Assembly: GCA_964649895.1 (NCBI GenBank)
Contig: CAZYRX010000003.1
Span: forward strand, 30,856 to 94,855
Origin: Halanaerobium sp964649895
GTDB taxonomy: Bacteria; Bacillota; Halanaerobiia; Halanaerobiales; Halanaerobiaceae
Length of the DNA: 64,000 nucleotides
Direction: 5' to 3'
In this document: positions 35,020 to 44,900 of the stretch, piece after piece
How the letters are laid out: every line of letters starts with the position of its first letter
Position numbering within the stretch: the stretch's first letter is position 1
Notes under the pieces: model-generated
Seen by the model: the letters and a program-made list of their open reading frames with translations, nothing else
Told to the model about the DNA's origin: nothing
Database searches by the model: none
Program-made: the position numbers and the translations under genes

Positions 35020-35110
35020 TGGCGGAAGGAGAGGGATTTGAACCCCCGAGGCACATAATGCCTACTCGATTTCGAGTCGAGCGGTTTCAGCCAGACTCAC
35101 CCATCCTTCC
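35020..35110 (-). tRNA. tRNA-Ser (anticodon CGA)
   Basis: 91-nt class II tRNA: acceptor GGAAGGA, discriminator G and encoded CCA, long variable arm, anticodon loop CTCGAAA, so it reads UCG. Its first 14 bases also encode the last codons and stop of tadA. Confidence 0.97.
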
Positions 35111-35561
35111 GTTGTCTTAACTCACGGAAAAATTCTTTTAAAAGCTGAGCTGCTTCTTCTTCTAGTATACCTCCAACAACCTCAACCTGATGATTAAAAC
35201 GATCATCATTGAGAAGCTGGTAAAGACTCTCTACAGCTCCTGCTTTGGGATCTCTGGCAGCAAAAATAAGTCGTTTAAGACGTGACTGTAAAATAGCACC
35301 TGCACACATTGGACATGGCTCTAATGTTACATAAAGTTCACATTCTTCCAAACGCCAGCTGCCCTCTTCTGCAGCAGCCTCTCTCAGGGCAATCATTTCG
35401 GCATGAGAAGTTGGGTCTTGAGTTTGCTCCCGGCGATTAAACCCACGTCCAACAACCCTACCATTACAAACCACAACTGCTCCGATTGGGACCTCTGCCT
35501 GCTGATAAGCTTTCCTGGCTTCTGCCAGGGCCATCTGCATATATTTTTTATCATTATCCAT
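35097..35561 (-). CDS. tadA: tRNA-specific adenosine deaminase
   Basis: Makes inosine at the wobble position of tRNA-Arg(ACG), whose gene also lies in this window. 154 aa. Zinc site: TSHAEMIALREA (HAE, about 56) and LEPCPMCAGAIL (PCxxC, about 84-89). Start ATG 35561 (MDNDKKYMQMALAEARKAY) has AGGAGATATTTT; an earlier in-frame start adds 14 unrelated residues. The last codons (RKDG and TGA) are made of the tRNA-Ser(CGA) acceptor and D-stem bases, a 14-base overlap on the same strand. Confidence 0.95.
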   Translation of the reverse strand: MDNDKKYMQMALAEARKAYQQAEVPIGAVVVCNGRVVGRGFNRREQTQDPTSHAEMIALREAAAEEGSWRLEECELYVTLEPCPMCAGAILQSRLKRLIFAARDPKAGAVESLYQLLNDDRFNHQVEVVGGILEEEAAQLLKEFFRELRQRKDG

Positions 35562-35665
35562 AAAATATCTCCTAATTAAATGCTGCATTTCAAGCTGCAA
35601 CATTAACTATTATAACAGCTGTTTTTATCTTTTGCAAGTGCTATTCAGCTTAATTTTTATAGTGT

Positions 35666-36544
35666 TTAAGCACTGCTTACACTTTCAGCTTTTTCTATAG
35701 TCTCTACAGTTTCTTCTTCGACTGTTTCTGGTTCGACCTTAAATATCAACCAGTAAATTGAGCCAATGAATACTCCTCCTCCAATTATATTACCCAAAGT
35801 GGAAAATAGCAAGTTGTAGAGAAAGCCTGAATAATTTAAATTTGCAAGTTCAGAACTACTAACAGTACTCAATGAAGTAAAATTTGCCTTTGCCAAAAGT
35901 CCGGTAAATATATAATACATATTGGCAATACTATGCTCAAAACCTCCAGCTACAAATGCCATGATCGGGAACCAAGAAGCAAATACTTTACCAACCATTG
36001 TTTTAGAACCTATTGCTATCCAGACGGCTAGACAAACTACAAAATTAGCGAGTAATGCTCTGATTAAAAGCTGTCCTACTGGTAGGGATACTTTTGCTGC
36101 TGCAATTTTTACATGAAAAGCTCCTAATGCTCCATTTGAGGTACTGAATAAACCAGAATAATATATCAAAAGCGCAAATGTAATTGAACCAATAAAATTA
36201 CCCAGATAAACAAAAAGCCAGTTGTTGAGCATTTCCTTTACACTAACCTTATTTTCTAAAACTCCTAAAAATATTAGTGTATTCCCTGTAAATAGGTCTG
36301 CACCAGCTGTTAAAACCAAGATTAAACCTACAGGAAAAATTGCTCCCTGCAGGAATTTAATCATTCCATAATTATCTGCTGGCATTGAATGGACTGCCAT
36401 ATTTGAAGCATAAGCTCCAAGAGCTATAAAGAGTCCTGCCATGATTCCTAAAAGAAGCATCTGCATATTTGTTCTTTTTACTTTTTTAATTCCTGTATCA
36501 ACTACAGCATCACTAATTTCTGCTGGACTTAATAAACTTTTCAT
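35666..36544 (-). CDS. focA: Formate/nitrite transporter family channel
   Basis: Pentameric anion channel of the FNT family, 292 aa, six membrane helices in the inner membrane. FNT signatures: LLLGIMAGLFIALGAYA (about 32), FTGNTLIFLGVLENKVS (about 90-106), NWLFVYLGNFIGS (about 115), RALLANFVVCLAVWIA (about 165) and EHSIANMYYI with the central His (about 205). Start ATG 36544 with GGAGGTAATTAAC. It follows the formate dehydrogenase by 95 bp on the same strand, so formate is the likely substrate. The C-terminal 25 residues are Glu-rich and cytosolic. Confidence 0.9.
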   Translation of the reverse strand: MKSLLSPAEISDAVVDTGIKKVKRTNMQMLLLGIMAGLFIALGAYASNMAVHSMPADNYGMIKFLQGAIFPVGLILVLTAGADLFTGNTLIFLGVLENKVSVKEMLNNWLFVYLGNFIGSITFALLIYYSGLFSTSNGALGAFHVKIAAAKVSLPVGQLLIRALLANFVVCLAVWIAIGSKTMVGKVFASWFPIMAFVAGGFEHSIANMYYIFTGLLAKANFTSLSTVSSSELANLNYSGFLYNLLFSTLGNIIGGGVFIGSIYWLIFKVEPETVEEETVETIEKAESVSSA

Positions 36545-36639
36545 GTTAATTACCTCCATTATATTAATGTTAATCAATTTAGATTACACTTTAGATCAAA
36601 ATGATTATCTGCTTATAGATTCAATCAATTTAAGCTTTT

Positions 36640-39345
36640 TCAGCAGACTGCTTCTACTTTTACTGCTGTAACTTTTAACTCGGGAATTTTACCCTCAGGA
36701 TCTAATTCATCATTTGTTAGTCTATTTGCAGGGCTTTCTGCAAAGTGAAAAGGCATAAAAACCTGCCCTTCCTGGACCCGCTCACCTATTTTAGCATATG
36801 TCTCTATTTCTCCACGTCTTGAAGTTATTTTTACTCTGTCTCTATTTTCAATTTCTAATTTATTGGCATCATTTTTATGTATCTCTACATATGCTTCTTT
36901 CTGATAATCATTTGTTGCTTCCGAATTTCTGGTCATTGTCCCAGTATGATAATGGTAAAGCATTCTGCCTGTCATCATAATGAAGTTAAATTCCTCATCT
37001 GCTTCTTCTATTGATTTAGAATCTACGGCTGGATGAAAAGTGCCAATTCCTTTTGCAAACTCATCTTTATGTAGATACTTTGTACCTGAATGATCTTTAT
37101 CAGGACACGGCCACTGTATACCTGTTTTATCTATACGCTCATAATTTATGCCTCCATATATCGGAGTTAATTCTGCAATTTCATCCATAATCTCTGCAGG
37201 GTTTTGATAATCCATTTCATATCCCATTTTTGCTGAGAGCCCAGTTATTATTTCCCAGTCTGCTTTTGCTTCTCCAGGTGCTTCAACGGCTTTGCGCACC
37301 TTCTGTATTCTGCGCTCTGTATTTGTAAATGTTCCTTCTTTTTCTGCAAAACAGGCAGCAGGAAGAACGAGATCAGCAAATTTTGCTGTTTCTGTTAAAA
37401 ATATATCTTCTACAATTAAAAATTCAAGTTTTCGTAAAGCCTCTTCGATATGGTGCTGATTTGGATCAGATACAGCTGGATTTTCACCAATTATATACAG
37501 AGATTTTATTCTATCTTCATCTACAGCATTAAACATCTCAACTATAGTTAGACCAGGCTGAGCTGATAGTTCTCTTCCCCAGGCCTTCTCGAATTTATCT
37601 TGTATTGCAGGGTCAGAAACTTTTTGATAACCAGAATAAACATTTGGTAAACCTCCAAGATCACAAGCTCCCTGAACATTATTTTGTCCACGCAGCGGAT
37701 TCACACCTGTTCCTTCTCTACCAACATTACCTGTCAACATTGCCAGACAGGCGATAGAAGTTACATTTTGGGTTCCTGATTTATGCTGAGTTATACCCAT
37801 TGCATAATAAATTGCACCCCTATCTTGAGAAGCATATAGTCTTGCCATTTTTATTATATCTTCAGCTGGAACACCTGTGATCTCAGCAGTTTTTTCGGGT
37901 GTATAAAATTCAACCACCTTTTTTAGTGATTCATAACCTTCAGTTCTTTTTTCTATATATTCTTTGTCATCTAAGCCTTCTTTGATAATTACATGCATCA
38001 TCCCATTGATCAAAGCAGTATCTGAACCCGGTTTATGCTGTACTGAAATATCAGCAAAAGGTGAAAGTCCTATTTTCCTGGGATCAGCAACAATAAGTTT
38101 GCTTCCATTATTTAGGGCCCGTTTAATCTTACTTGCTATAACTGGATGTGATTCTGGTGTATTTGAACCTATTACAAAAATTATATCTGATTTTTCTACT
38201 TCACTGATAGAATTTGTCATTGCTCCACTACCAAAACTTTTGGCTAGACCAGCCACAGTTGGAGAGTGTCACAAATGAGCACAGTGGTCTACATTATTGC
38301 TGCCAATAACTGCACGCATAAATTTCTGCATCAAATAGTTTTCTTCATTCGTACATCTGGCAGATGTTAAATTTCCGACAGCACTGCCACCATATTTTTC
38401 TTTGACCTCAGTCAGTTTTTCAGCTGCAAAATCAAGAGCTTCTTCCCAGCTTGCTTCAACAAAACGGCCATTCTCTTTAATAAGCGGTTTAGTCAAACGA
38501 TCTTTACTATTTATAAAATCATAAGCAAATCTTCCCTTTACACATGTTTCCCCCATAGGATTTGGATTACCATCCTGATATACTGAACCAACTTCCACTA
38601 CTTTGTTATCTTTAATTCTTAATTCAAGCTGGCATCCAACCCCACAGTAACCACAGGTAGTCTGCACCTTATCATCAAAGTTATACTCCCTTCCCTTTCC
38701 TTTAGAAGGAATATAATTCAAAGCTGAAGTAGGACAGATTTCTACACACTGGCCGCAGTGAACACAGGAAGAATCTTCATCAGCAATATCATTTCCAAAA
38801 GAAGTCATTACCTTTGCATCGGCACCCCGCTCTGAAAATTCTAAAGCTCTAGAAACCTGTATTTCTTTGCAGACTCTAACACACTGACCACAAAGAACAC
38901 ATTTATTTGGATCAAATTCAATAAAAGGATTTTTTTGCTCAATCTCGTACATAGATTCCTCTAAAGTACCAAAACGTGGTTCTGTAATCTCACACTCATA
39001 TACCAATTCTTGAAGTTTACAGCTTCCTCCTGAATCACAGGTCATACAATCATTAGGATGATTCGCAAGTATGAACTCAAGATTCAATTTGCGCGCACTT
39101 TCAGCCTTCTCACTGTTTGTCAAAATTTCCATACCATTAGAAACAGGGTTAGCACATGATGCAATAAGCTCACCTGTTTTCTTATTTTCCACTACACAAA
39201 CACGACATGCTCCATGCATACTTAGCTCAGGATGATAACAGAGTGCTGGTATATCTATCCCTATCTCTTTTGCAGCTTCTATAATAGGTGTACCTTTCTC
39301 AACCTGCACTTTCTGATCATTAATCTTTAAATCAACAGTATTCAT
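36640..39345 (-). CDS. fdhA: Formate dehydrogenase alpha subunit, selenocysteine-containing
   Basis: Oxidises formate to CO2 (or reduces CO2) with a molybdenum or tungsten pterin cofactor. About 901 aa when the in-frame UGA at 38271-38269 is read as selenocysteine (residue about 359): DHCAHL-Sec-HSPTVAGLA, the known active-site context. Order of domains: N-terminal [2Fe-2S] (LCYHPELSMHGACRVC, about 34-49), Cys/His cluster site (DCMTCDSGGSCKLQ), two [4Fe-4S] (CVLCGQCVRVC, CVHCGQCVEIC), then TCGYCGVGC and the pterin domains, closing with the MopB C-terminal domain. Such N-terminal modules couple to NAD(P) or hydrogenase partners, but no partner gene is adjacent. Start ATG 39345 is preceded by AAGGAG; a TTG four codons earlier touches that site. 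Confidence 0.94.
38242..38271 (-). promoter_or_regulatory. Selenocysteine UGA and SECIS hairpin of fdhA
   Basis: UGA at 38271-38269 is followed after 18 nt by GGUCU, the loop held by a GGCU/AGCC stem (38254-38242). In E. coli fdhF GGUCU also begins 18 nt after UGA. This is the SelB recognition signal inside the coding region. Confidence 0.88.
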
Positions 39346-39375
39346 TAATTTTGTCAACTCCTTATTAATTATAAA

Positions 39376-39406
39376 ATTATACTTCTCTTTATCTTGATTA
39401 TGTAAA
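39376..39406 (-). promoter_or_regulatory. Candidate promoter of fdhA
   Basis: TTTACA (39406-39401), 19-bp spacer, TATAAT (39381-39376) on the minus strand, about 30 bp before the start codon. The spacer is long, which would fit a regulated promoter. The stretch 39407-39490 shows nothing else. Confidence 0.5.
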
Positions 39407-39490
39407 TGGTTGGCAAATTAAAAATCATTATCTAAAATACAATATTCAGCAAACATTTGAAGGTCGTCTAATTCATTTATATCATTTTTA

Positions 39491-39512
39491 ATTAGTGAAA
39501 TATTTCACTAAT
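39491..39512. promoter_or_regulatory. Rex-like operator 1 upstream of fdhA
   Basis: Perfect 22-bp palindrome with core TAGTGAAATATTTCACTA. The known Firmicute Rex site is TTGTGAA-N4-TTCACAA; this one has the same GTGAA-N4-TTCAC spacing and differs symmetrically at the outer bases. It lies about 85 bp upstream of the candidate -35 element. Confidence 0.65.
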
Positions 39513-39604
39513 ATTGATAAAAATTTTATTTTTGCTGCTAAAACTTCTTTTTTAAACTTTGCAAGGATAATTGTAGCACATAATTATTGATATTTAAAGG
39601 ATTA

Positions 39605-39622
39605 TTGTGAATTAATTCACTA
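39605..39622. promoter_or_regulatory. Rex-like operator 2 upstream of fdhA
   Basis: TTGTGAATTAATTCACTA matches the Rex consensus in all but one position of the outer triplet. It is 93 bp from operator 1 and next to the tRNA-Arg terminator. Confidence 0.65.
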
Positions 39623-39631
39623 ATTTAAATA

Positions 39632-39669
39632 TAAATAAAAAACTCCCAGCATATTGATCACTAGAAGTT
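39632..39669 (-). terminator. Terminator of tRNA-Arg
   Basis: AACTTCTAG pairs with CTGGGAGTT (three G-U pairs) around an 11-nt loop and is followed by TTTTTATTT on the minus strand, 30 bp after the tRNA. Confidence 0.7.
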
Positions 39670-39698
39670 GTTGGTTGATGTTTTTTAAAAGATTAAAA

Positions 39699-39775
<77 letters not shown>

Positions 39776-39806
39776 AATTTATCGCATTTTCTCAGCGACA
39801 ACAATT

Positions 39807-39835
39807 ATTATAACAGCTGACAGCTAGCTAGTCAA
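39807..39835 (-). promoter_or_regulatory. Promoter of tRNA-Arg
   Basis: TTGACT (39835-39830), 17-bp spacer, TATAAT (39812-39807) on the minus strand, about 30 bp before the tRNA 5' end. Confidence 0.85.
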
Positions 39836-39957
39836 GGTTTTTTTGAAAATACCCAGCCTTCATTTTAGCAGTCTATTTAGTGAATTATATAGTCAGCTAA
39901 ATCCTTTTTACTATTAAGAAGCTGATTAAATTTATTCACCTTTTTAAATTTAGTTCA

Positions 39958-40374
39958 TTATTCACCAATAATTTTGACTAGAACTCTTTTTTTGCGTCTG
40001 CCGTCAAACTCCCCATAAAAAATTTGTTCCCATGGGCCAAAATCAAGTTCACCATCTGTTACAGCTACTACTACCTCACGGCCCATAACCTGTCTTTTCA
40101 GATGAGCATCTGCATTGTCTTCAAATCCATTATGAGCATACTGGGAGACAGGTTCATGTGGTGCTAATTCCTCAAGCCACTCTTTATAATCCTGATGGAG
40201 TCCGCTTTCATCATCATTAATAAAAACACTGGCTGTAATATGCATCGCATTAACCAGACATAAACCCTCTTTAATCCCACTTTCCTTTAGTACTTCTCTG
40301 ACTTTGTTGGTGATATTGATTAGTTCAACTCTATTGTCAGTATTGAAATACAGATATTTTCTGATTGACTTCAT
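39958..40374 (-). CDS. YjbQ/UPF0047 family protein
   Basis: 138 aa of the widespread YjbQ family, whose members show weak thiamine-phosphate synthase activity and whose true role is unsettled. Conserved features: CLVNAMHITASVFINDDESGL (about 40-60), the QYAHNGFEDNADAHLKRQVMG segment with the conserved His/Asn/Asp (about 80-100) and DFGPWEQIFYGEFDGRRKKRV (about 113-133). Start ATG 40374, 8 bases after GGAGGAG; an in-frame GTG three codons earlier lies in that site. It follows the MgtC-like gene by 21 bp. Confidence 0.9.
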   Translation of the reverse strand: MKSIRKYLYFNTDNRVELINITNKVREVLKESGIKEGLCLVNAMHITASVFINDDESGLHQDYKEWLEELAPHEPVSQYAHNGFEDNADAHLKRQVMGREVVVAVTDGELDFGPWEQIFYGEFDGRRKKRVLVKIIGE

Positions 40375-40395
40375 AAAAATCACTCCTCCTCAAAA

Positions 40396-40827
40396 TCATT
40401 TGACTTTTCTTTTGACAAATGGAGATATTTTTAAACTGATATAGATTAAACCTGCTGCAACCAATGAAATATCATAGAGACCAAAACCGATTGCAAGTCC
40501 TAAACCTGCTACTCCCCAAAGGCTGGCTGCAGTAGTCAGGCCTTCTACTTTATCTTCCTGTTTAATAATCGTACCTGCACCTAAAAAACCAATCCCACTG
40601 ATTACTTGTGCTGCCAGCCGGGCAGGGTCTCCACCCTGCATCCCTATATCAATACCTACTTTTGAGACTCTGATGGAAAGAATCATTATCAGACAGGAAA
40701 TAACCGCTACTATTACATTTGTTCTGATACCTGCTGCTTTATCCAGTTTTTCTCTATTATAGCCAATAAATGCTGCTGTAACTGCTGCAAGTATTAATTT
40801 AAAGATACTTTGCCAATCTAAAACCAT
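40396..40827 (-). CDS. MgtC/SapB family membrane protein
   Basis: 143 aa with four or five membrane helices. Typical motifs: LILAAVTAAFIGYNREKLDKAAGIRTN (first helix and the conserved Arg), SGIGFLGAGTIIKQEDKVEGLTTAASLWGVAGLGLAIGFG. In pathogens MgtC inhibits F-ATPase and supports growth at low magnesium; short members like this, lacking the C-terminal ACT-like domain, are found in many bacteria without known role. ATG 40827 behind GGAGGAGATAGTAG. Reads into the YjbQ gene. Confidence 0.88.
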   Translation of the reverse strand: MVLDWQSIFKLILAAVTAAFIGYNREKLDKAAGIRTNVIVAVISCLIMILSIRVSKVGIDIGMQGGDPARLAAQVISGIGFLGAGTIIKQEDKVEGLTTAASLWGVAGLGLAIGFGLYDISLVAAGLIYISLKISPFVKRKVK

Positions 40828-40902
40828 CTACTATCTCCTCCTCTATTTGCCAAATTAATTTATTATCAAAAAATTAATATAATAGCTGCTGCTATATTTG
40901 CT

Positions 40903-41763
40903 TTATTTGTTTTTATATATCTGTTTTCCAGCTTTTTTATAATATTTTATTAAATCATTATCATCATTATTCATAGTTGCACATCCCAAAGAAATACTAA
41001 GAGGAATAGGAAAATCATCATTATCAGCTTTATTAAAACTATCTTTAATTCTATCACATATTTTTTCTGCCAATTTTTTGTCGGTTTCGGGAAGCAGTAT
41101 GGCAAATTCATCTCCACCAATCCTGGCAATTATGTCCTCATTTCTAAAAATACATTTTAATATATCAGATGCTTTTTTTAAGTATTTATCTCCATGTGTG
41201 TGTCCATAATTATCATTTACAGTTTTTAGTTTATCAAGATCACCAATGATAATACTTATCGGCAGTTTTCTTGAATTACAAAGCCTTTGTAATTCTATGT
41301 TAATATATCGTTTGTTATATAAACCGGTAAGTTCATCGTGAAAAGAAAGATATTCAATTCTTTTTTCTCTCTCTACTCTCTCTGTTATATCTCTGATAAC
41401 AGCCAAAACATCATCTTTTCTTTCTTCAAGTTTAATAAGCTTTGCTTCAAAATATTTCTTTTTACCGTCAATAAGTAAATTATAATCAAATATCTCCATT
41501 TCACCAGTGCGCAGTGTTTTTAAGACTTTTGCCTCTAACTTCTCAGCAATTTTTTCCGGTATAACTTCACTAATATGTTTATTCAGAGCCATTTTGGCTT
41601 CGACAATCAGATTTTCATTTTTAGTGGTCCAAATATCTTTGAAATATCCTTCTGAATCAATAACCAATAATATCTCAGAAATATTAGAAACAATTTTTTC
41701 AAGATAGTTTGCCTGTTTTATTAGATTATCTAATAATCCATTAATAAATTTATATTCAGTCAA
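40903..41763 (-). CDS. PAS-GGDEF diguanylate cyclase
   Basis: 286 aa, soluble. A PAS domain (about 20-120; ILLVIDSEGYFKDIWTTKN ... YLLIDGKKKYFEAKLIKLEE) is followed by RDITERVEREKRIEYLSFHDELTGLYNKR, the usual linker, and a GGDEF domain with intact catalytic RIGGDEFAILLPE (about 213-225). RNED five residues before it is a product-inhibition site (RxxD). It therefore should make c-di-GMP and respond to a PAS ligand. Start TTG 41763 is weakly supported. Stands alone between the oxidoreductase terminator and the MgtC gene. Confidence 0.9.
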   Translation of the reverse strand: MTEYKFINGLLDNLIKQANYLEKIVSNISEILLVIDSEGYFKDIWTTKNENLIVEAKMALNKHISEVIPEKIAEKLEAKVLKTLRTGEMEIFDYNLLIDGKKKYFEAKLIKLEERKDDVLAVIRDITERVEREKRIEYLSFHDELTGLYNKRYINIELQRLCNSRKLPISIIIGDLDKLKTVNDNYGHTHGDKYLKKASDILKCIFRNEDIIARIGGDEFAILLPETDKKLAEKICDRIKDSFNKADNDDFPIPLSISLGCATMNNDDNDLIKYYKKAGKQIYKNK

Positions 41764-41921
41764 AACAATCCACCACTTTCTCTAACTATATTTTAAAATC
41801 AGAAGTATATTATTATAAACATCTATTATTAATAAATTCAACAAAAAATTATTTGCTCCTGCCTGATTCTGTAATTTTAGAAGCTCTTCTAATCATAACT
41901 ATTTATAATATCTTAAAATTG

Positions 41922-41953
41922 TAAAAAGGCAGCGGTAATAATAACCGCTGCCC
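41922..41953 (-). terminator. Terminator of pyruvate:ferredoxin oxidoreductase gene
   Basis: Perfect 9-bp stem GGCAGCGGT/ACCGCTGCC, 7-nt loop, then TTTTTAC on the minus strand, 40 bp after the stop codon. Confidence 0.9.
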
Positions 41954-41993
41954 CGTTTACCTTTATCTATTTTTAATAACTATATATGTCTTA

Positions 41994-44900
41994 TTATTCT
42001 TCGTCTGGAGCGTAAGCTTCCTCTAGACGTTTGTAAGACTTATAGCGTTCTTTTGCGTCTTCTTCTGCATGTTCAAAGAGTTCTTCTGCGATTTCTGGGA
42101 ATGTCTTCTGTAATGAGGAGAAACGTACCTCACTAAGTAAGAATTCACGGAAATCTCCAGTAGGCTCTTTAGAATCCATGCTAAATGGATTTTTGCCTTC
42201 ATCTTTGAATTCAGGGTTAAAGCGATATAAGTGCCAGTAGCCAGCTTTAACAGCGTCTTTCTCCTGTGTCACACTGCAGCCCATACCATCTTTAAGTCCA
42301 TGAGAAATACATGGAGCATAAGCGATTACAAGTGAAGGACCATCATATGCTTCAGCTTCTGCAATTGCTTTAATAGCCTGATTCATATTAGCACCTAGAG
42401 AAATCTGTGCTACATAAACATAGCCATAAGTCATTGCCATCTGGCCGAGATCTTTCTTCTTAATCTTCTTACCTGAAGCAGCAAACTTAGCAGCTGCAGC
42501 AGTAGGAGTAGATTTGGATGACTGACCACCTGTATTAGAATATACCTCTGTATCAAATACTAATACATTTACATCATCTCCAGATGCAAGTACATGGTCT
42601 AATCCACCAAAACCAATGTCATAAGCCCAGCCATCTCCACCGAAGATCCACTGAGATTTTTTAGTTAGGAATTCTTTTCTGTCTACAATTTCTGCGATAA
42701 CTTCATTATCACTATATTTAGCCAGTAAAGGCATCATTTTATTTCTAAGTTCCTTGGTTTTTTCTCCATTCTGCATGTTATCAAGGAATTCTTTGAGCAG
42801 TTCATTTAGCTCTTCATCCAGATTCAATTCAATTGCTTCTTCCATGAGATCAGCAACTTTTGATCTAATCTGTTCAGTGGCAAGGAACATACCATAACCA
42901 TATTCAGCATTATCTTCAAATAATGAGTTTGCCCAAGCTGGACCATGTCCATCTTTATTTGTAGTATATACTGATACTGGTGCAGATCCACCCCAGATTG
43001 AAGAACAACCTGTAGCATTAGCGATCAGCATTCTATCACCAAATAATTGAGTTACAAGTTTAGCATAAGCAGTTTCTCCACAACCTGCACATGCACCTGA
43101 GAACTCAAGTAGTGGTTCCTGGAACTGACTTCCCTTAATATTAACAGGATCCATCAGGTCATCTTTGATAGTTACTTCATTTTTTGCATAATCCCAGTTA
43201 TCTGCTTCCTGTTCTACCATTTCTGCAAATGGTTTCATATCTAAAGCACCAACAGGACAGACATCAGCACAAACTCCACAACCTGTACAGTCATAAGGAC
43301 TTACCTGAATCTTATACTGCAGACCCTCGAGCTGTTTACCTTTTGCATCTAAAGTTTTAAATCCTTCAGGTGCGTTAGCAGCTTCTTCTTCATCCAGTAA
43401 GAAAGGTCTGATTACTGCATGTGGACATGCCAATGAACACTGATTACACTGAATACATACATCATCGAGCCAGTCAGGTACATTAATTGCGATTCCACGT
43501 TTCTCATATTTAGATAATCCAGGAGGGAAATGACCATCTTCACGGCCAACAAATGTACTTACAGGTAATTTGTCACCTTCCTGTCTATTAACTACTTCTA
43601 CAACATTTTTAACGAATTCTGGGATATCTTCTTCCTCTTTTTCTTCAACAGCTTCTGCACTGCTCCATTCAGCAGGTACATCTACTTTAACTAAAGCATC
43701 TAGAGCTTTATCAACAGCTTTATAATTCATCTCAACTATTTTATCACCCTTATGTCCATATGTATCTTTGATAGCCTCTTTGAGATATTCCACTGCTTCA
43801 TCAACCGGTATGATATCTGCTAGTTTAAAGAACACAGTCTGCATAACCATATTGATGCGGCCTCCTAAGCCTACTTCCTGAGCAATTTTTACTGCATCTA
43901 TGATATGGAATTTAATATCATTATCAGCAATATACTTCTTCATTTCTGCCGGAAGGTTTTCATCTAATTCATCTTCTGACCATGTACAGTTGAGCACAAA
44001 AGTTCCACCTTCATGCAGGTCAGAAACCATATCGAATTTATCCACATAAGATTCTTTATGGCAGGCTACATAATCAGCTTGATCAATTAGATAAGTAGAC
44101 TTAATCGGCTCATCTCCAAATCTTAAGTGAGATACTGTTACACCACCTGATTTTTTAGAATCATATGAGAAATATGCCTGTGCATATTTATCAGTATTGT
44201 TACCAATGATTTTAACTGCATTTTTATTTGCTCCAACTGTACCGTCTGAGCCGAAGCCCCAGAACTTGCAGCGTACTGTACCTTCTGGTGAAGTATTAAT
44301 ATGTTCTTTTGGTTCGAGATTAGTATGTGTTACATCATCATTGATTGCTAAAGTGAAGTGATTTTTAGGATTATCTTTTCTAAGATTATCATAAACCGCC
44401 TTAATATGTGTAGGAGTTGTATCCTTAGAACTTAAACCGTAGCGTCCACCAATAACTTCAGGTCTTACTTCTTTATCATAGAATAATGATCTTACATCTT
44501 CATAAAGAGGTTCCCCTACTGCACCAGGTTCTTTAGTTCTATCTAATACAGCAATCTTCTCAGCAGTTTCTGGAAGAGCCTTCATGAAGTATTTTTCGGA
44601 GAATGGACGATATAATCTAACCTTAATCAGCCCTACCTTTTCTCCTTTATCAACTAAATATTTAACTGTTTCTTCGATTGTATCAGTTACAGAACCCATC
44701 GCGATAATTACATATTTTGCATCTTCAGCTCCAACATAATTAAATGGATGATATTCTCTACCTGTTAATTCTGAGATTTCCTGCATGTATTCTTCTACAA
44801 TATCAGGTACTGCATCATAAAAACGGTTAGATGCTTCACGTGCCTGGAAGAAAATATCAGGATTTTGAGCTGTACCCATTGTTACTGCATGTTCTGGATT

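Noticed and set aside
36640..39357. Two separate formate dehydrogenase genes, or a pseudogene broken by a stop codon.
   Set aside because: The UGA is in frame, at the known selenocysteine position, and is followed by a SECIS hairpin at the normal distance; one gene is the better reading.
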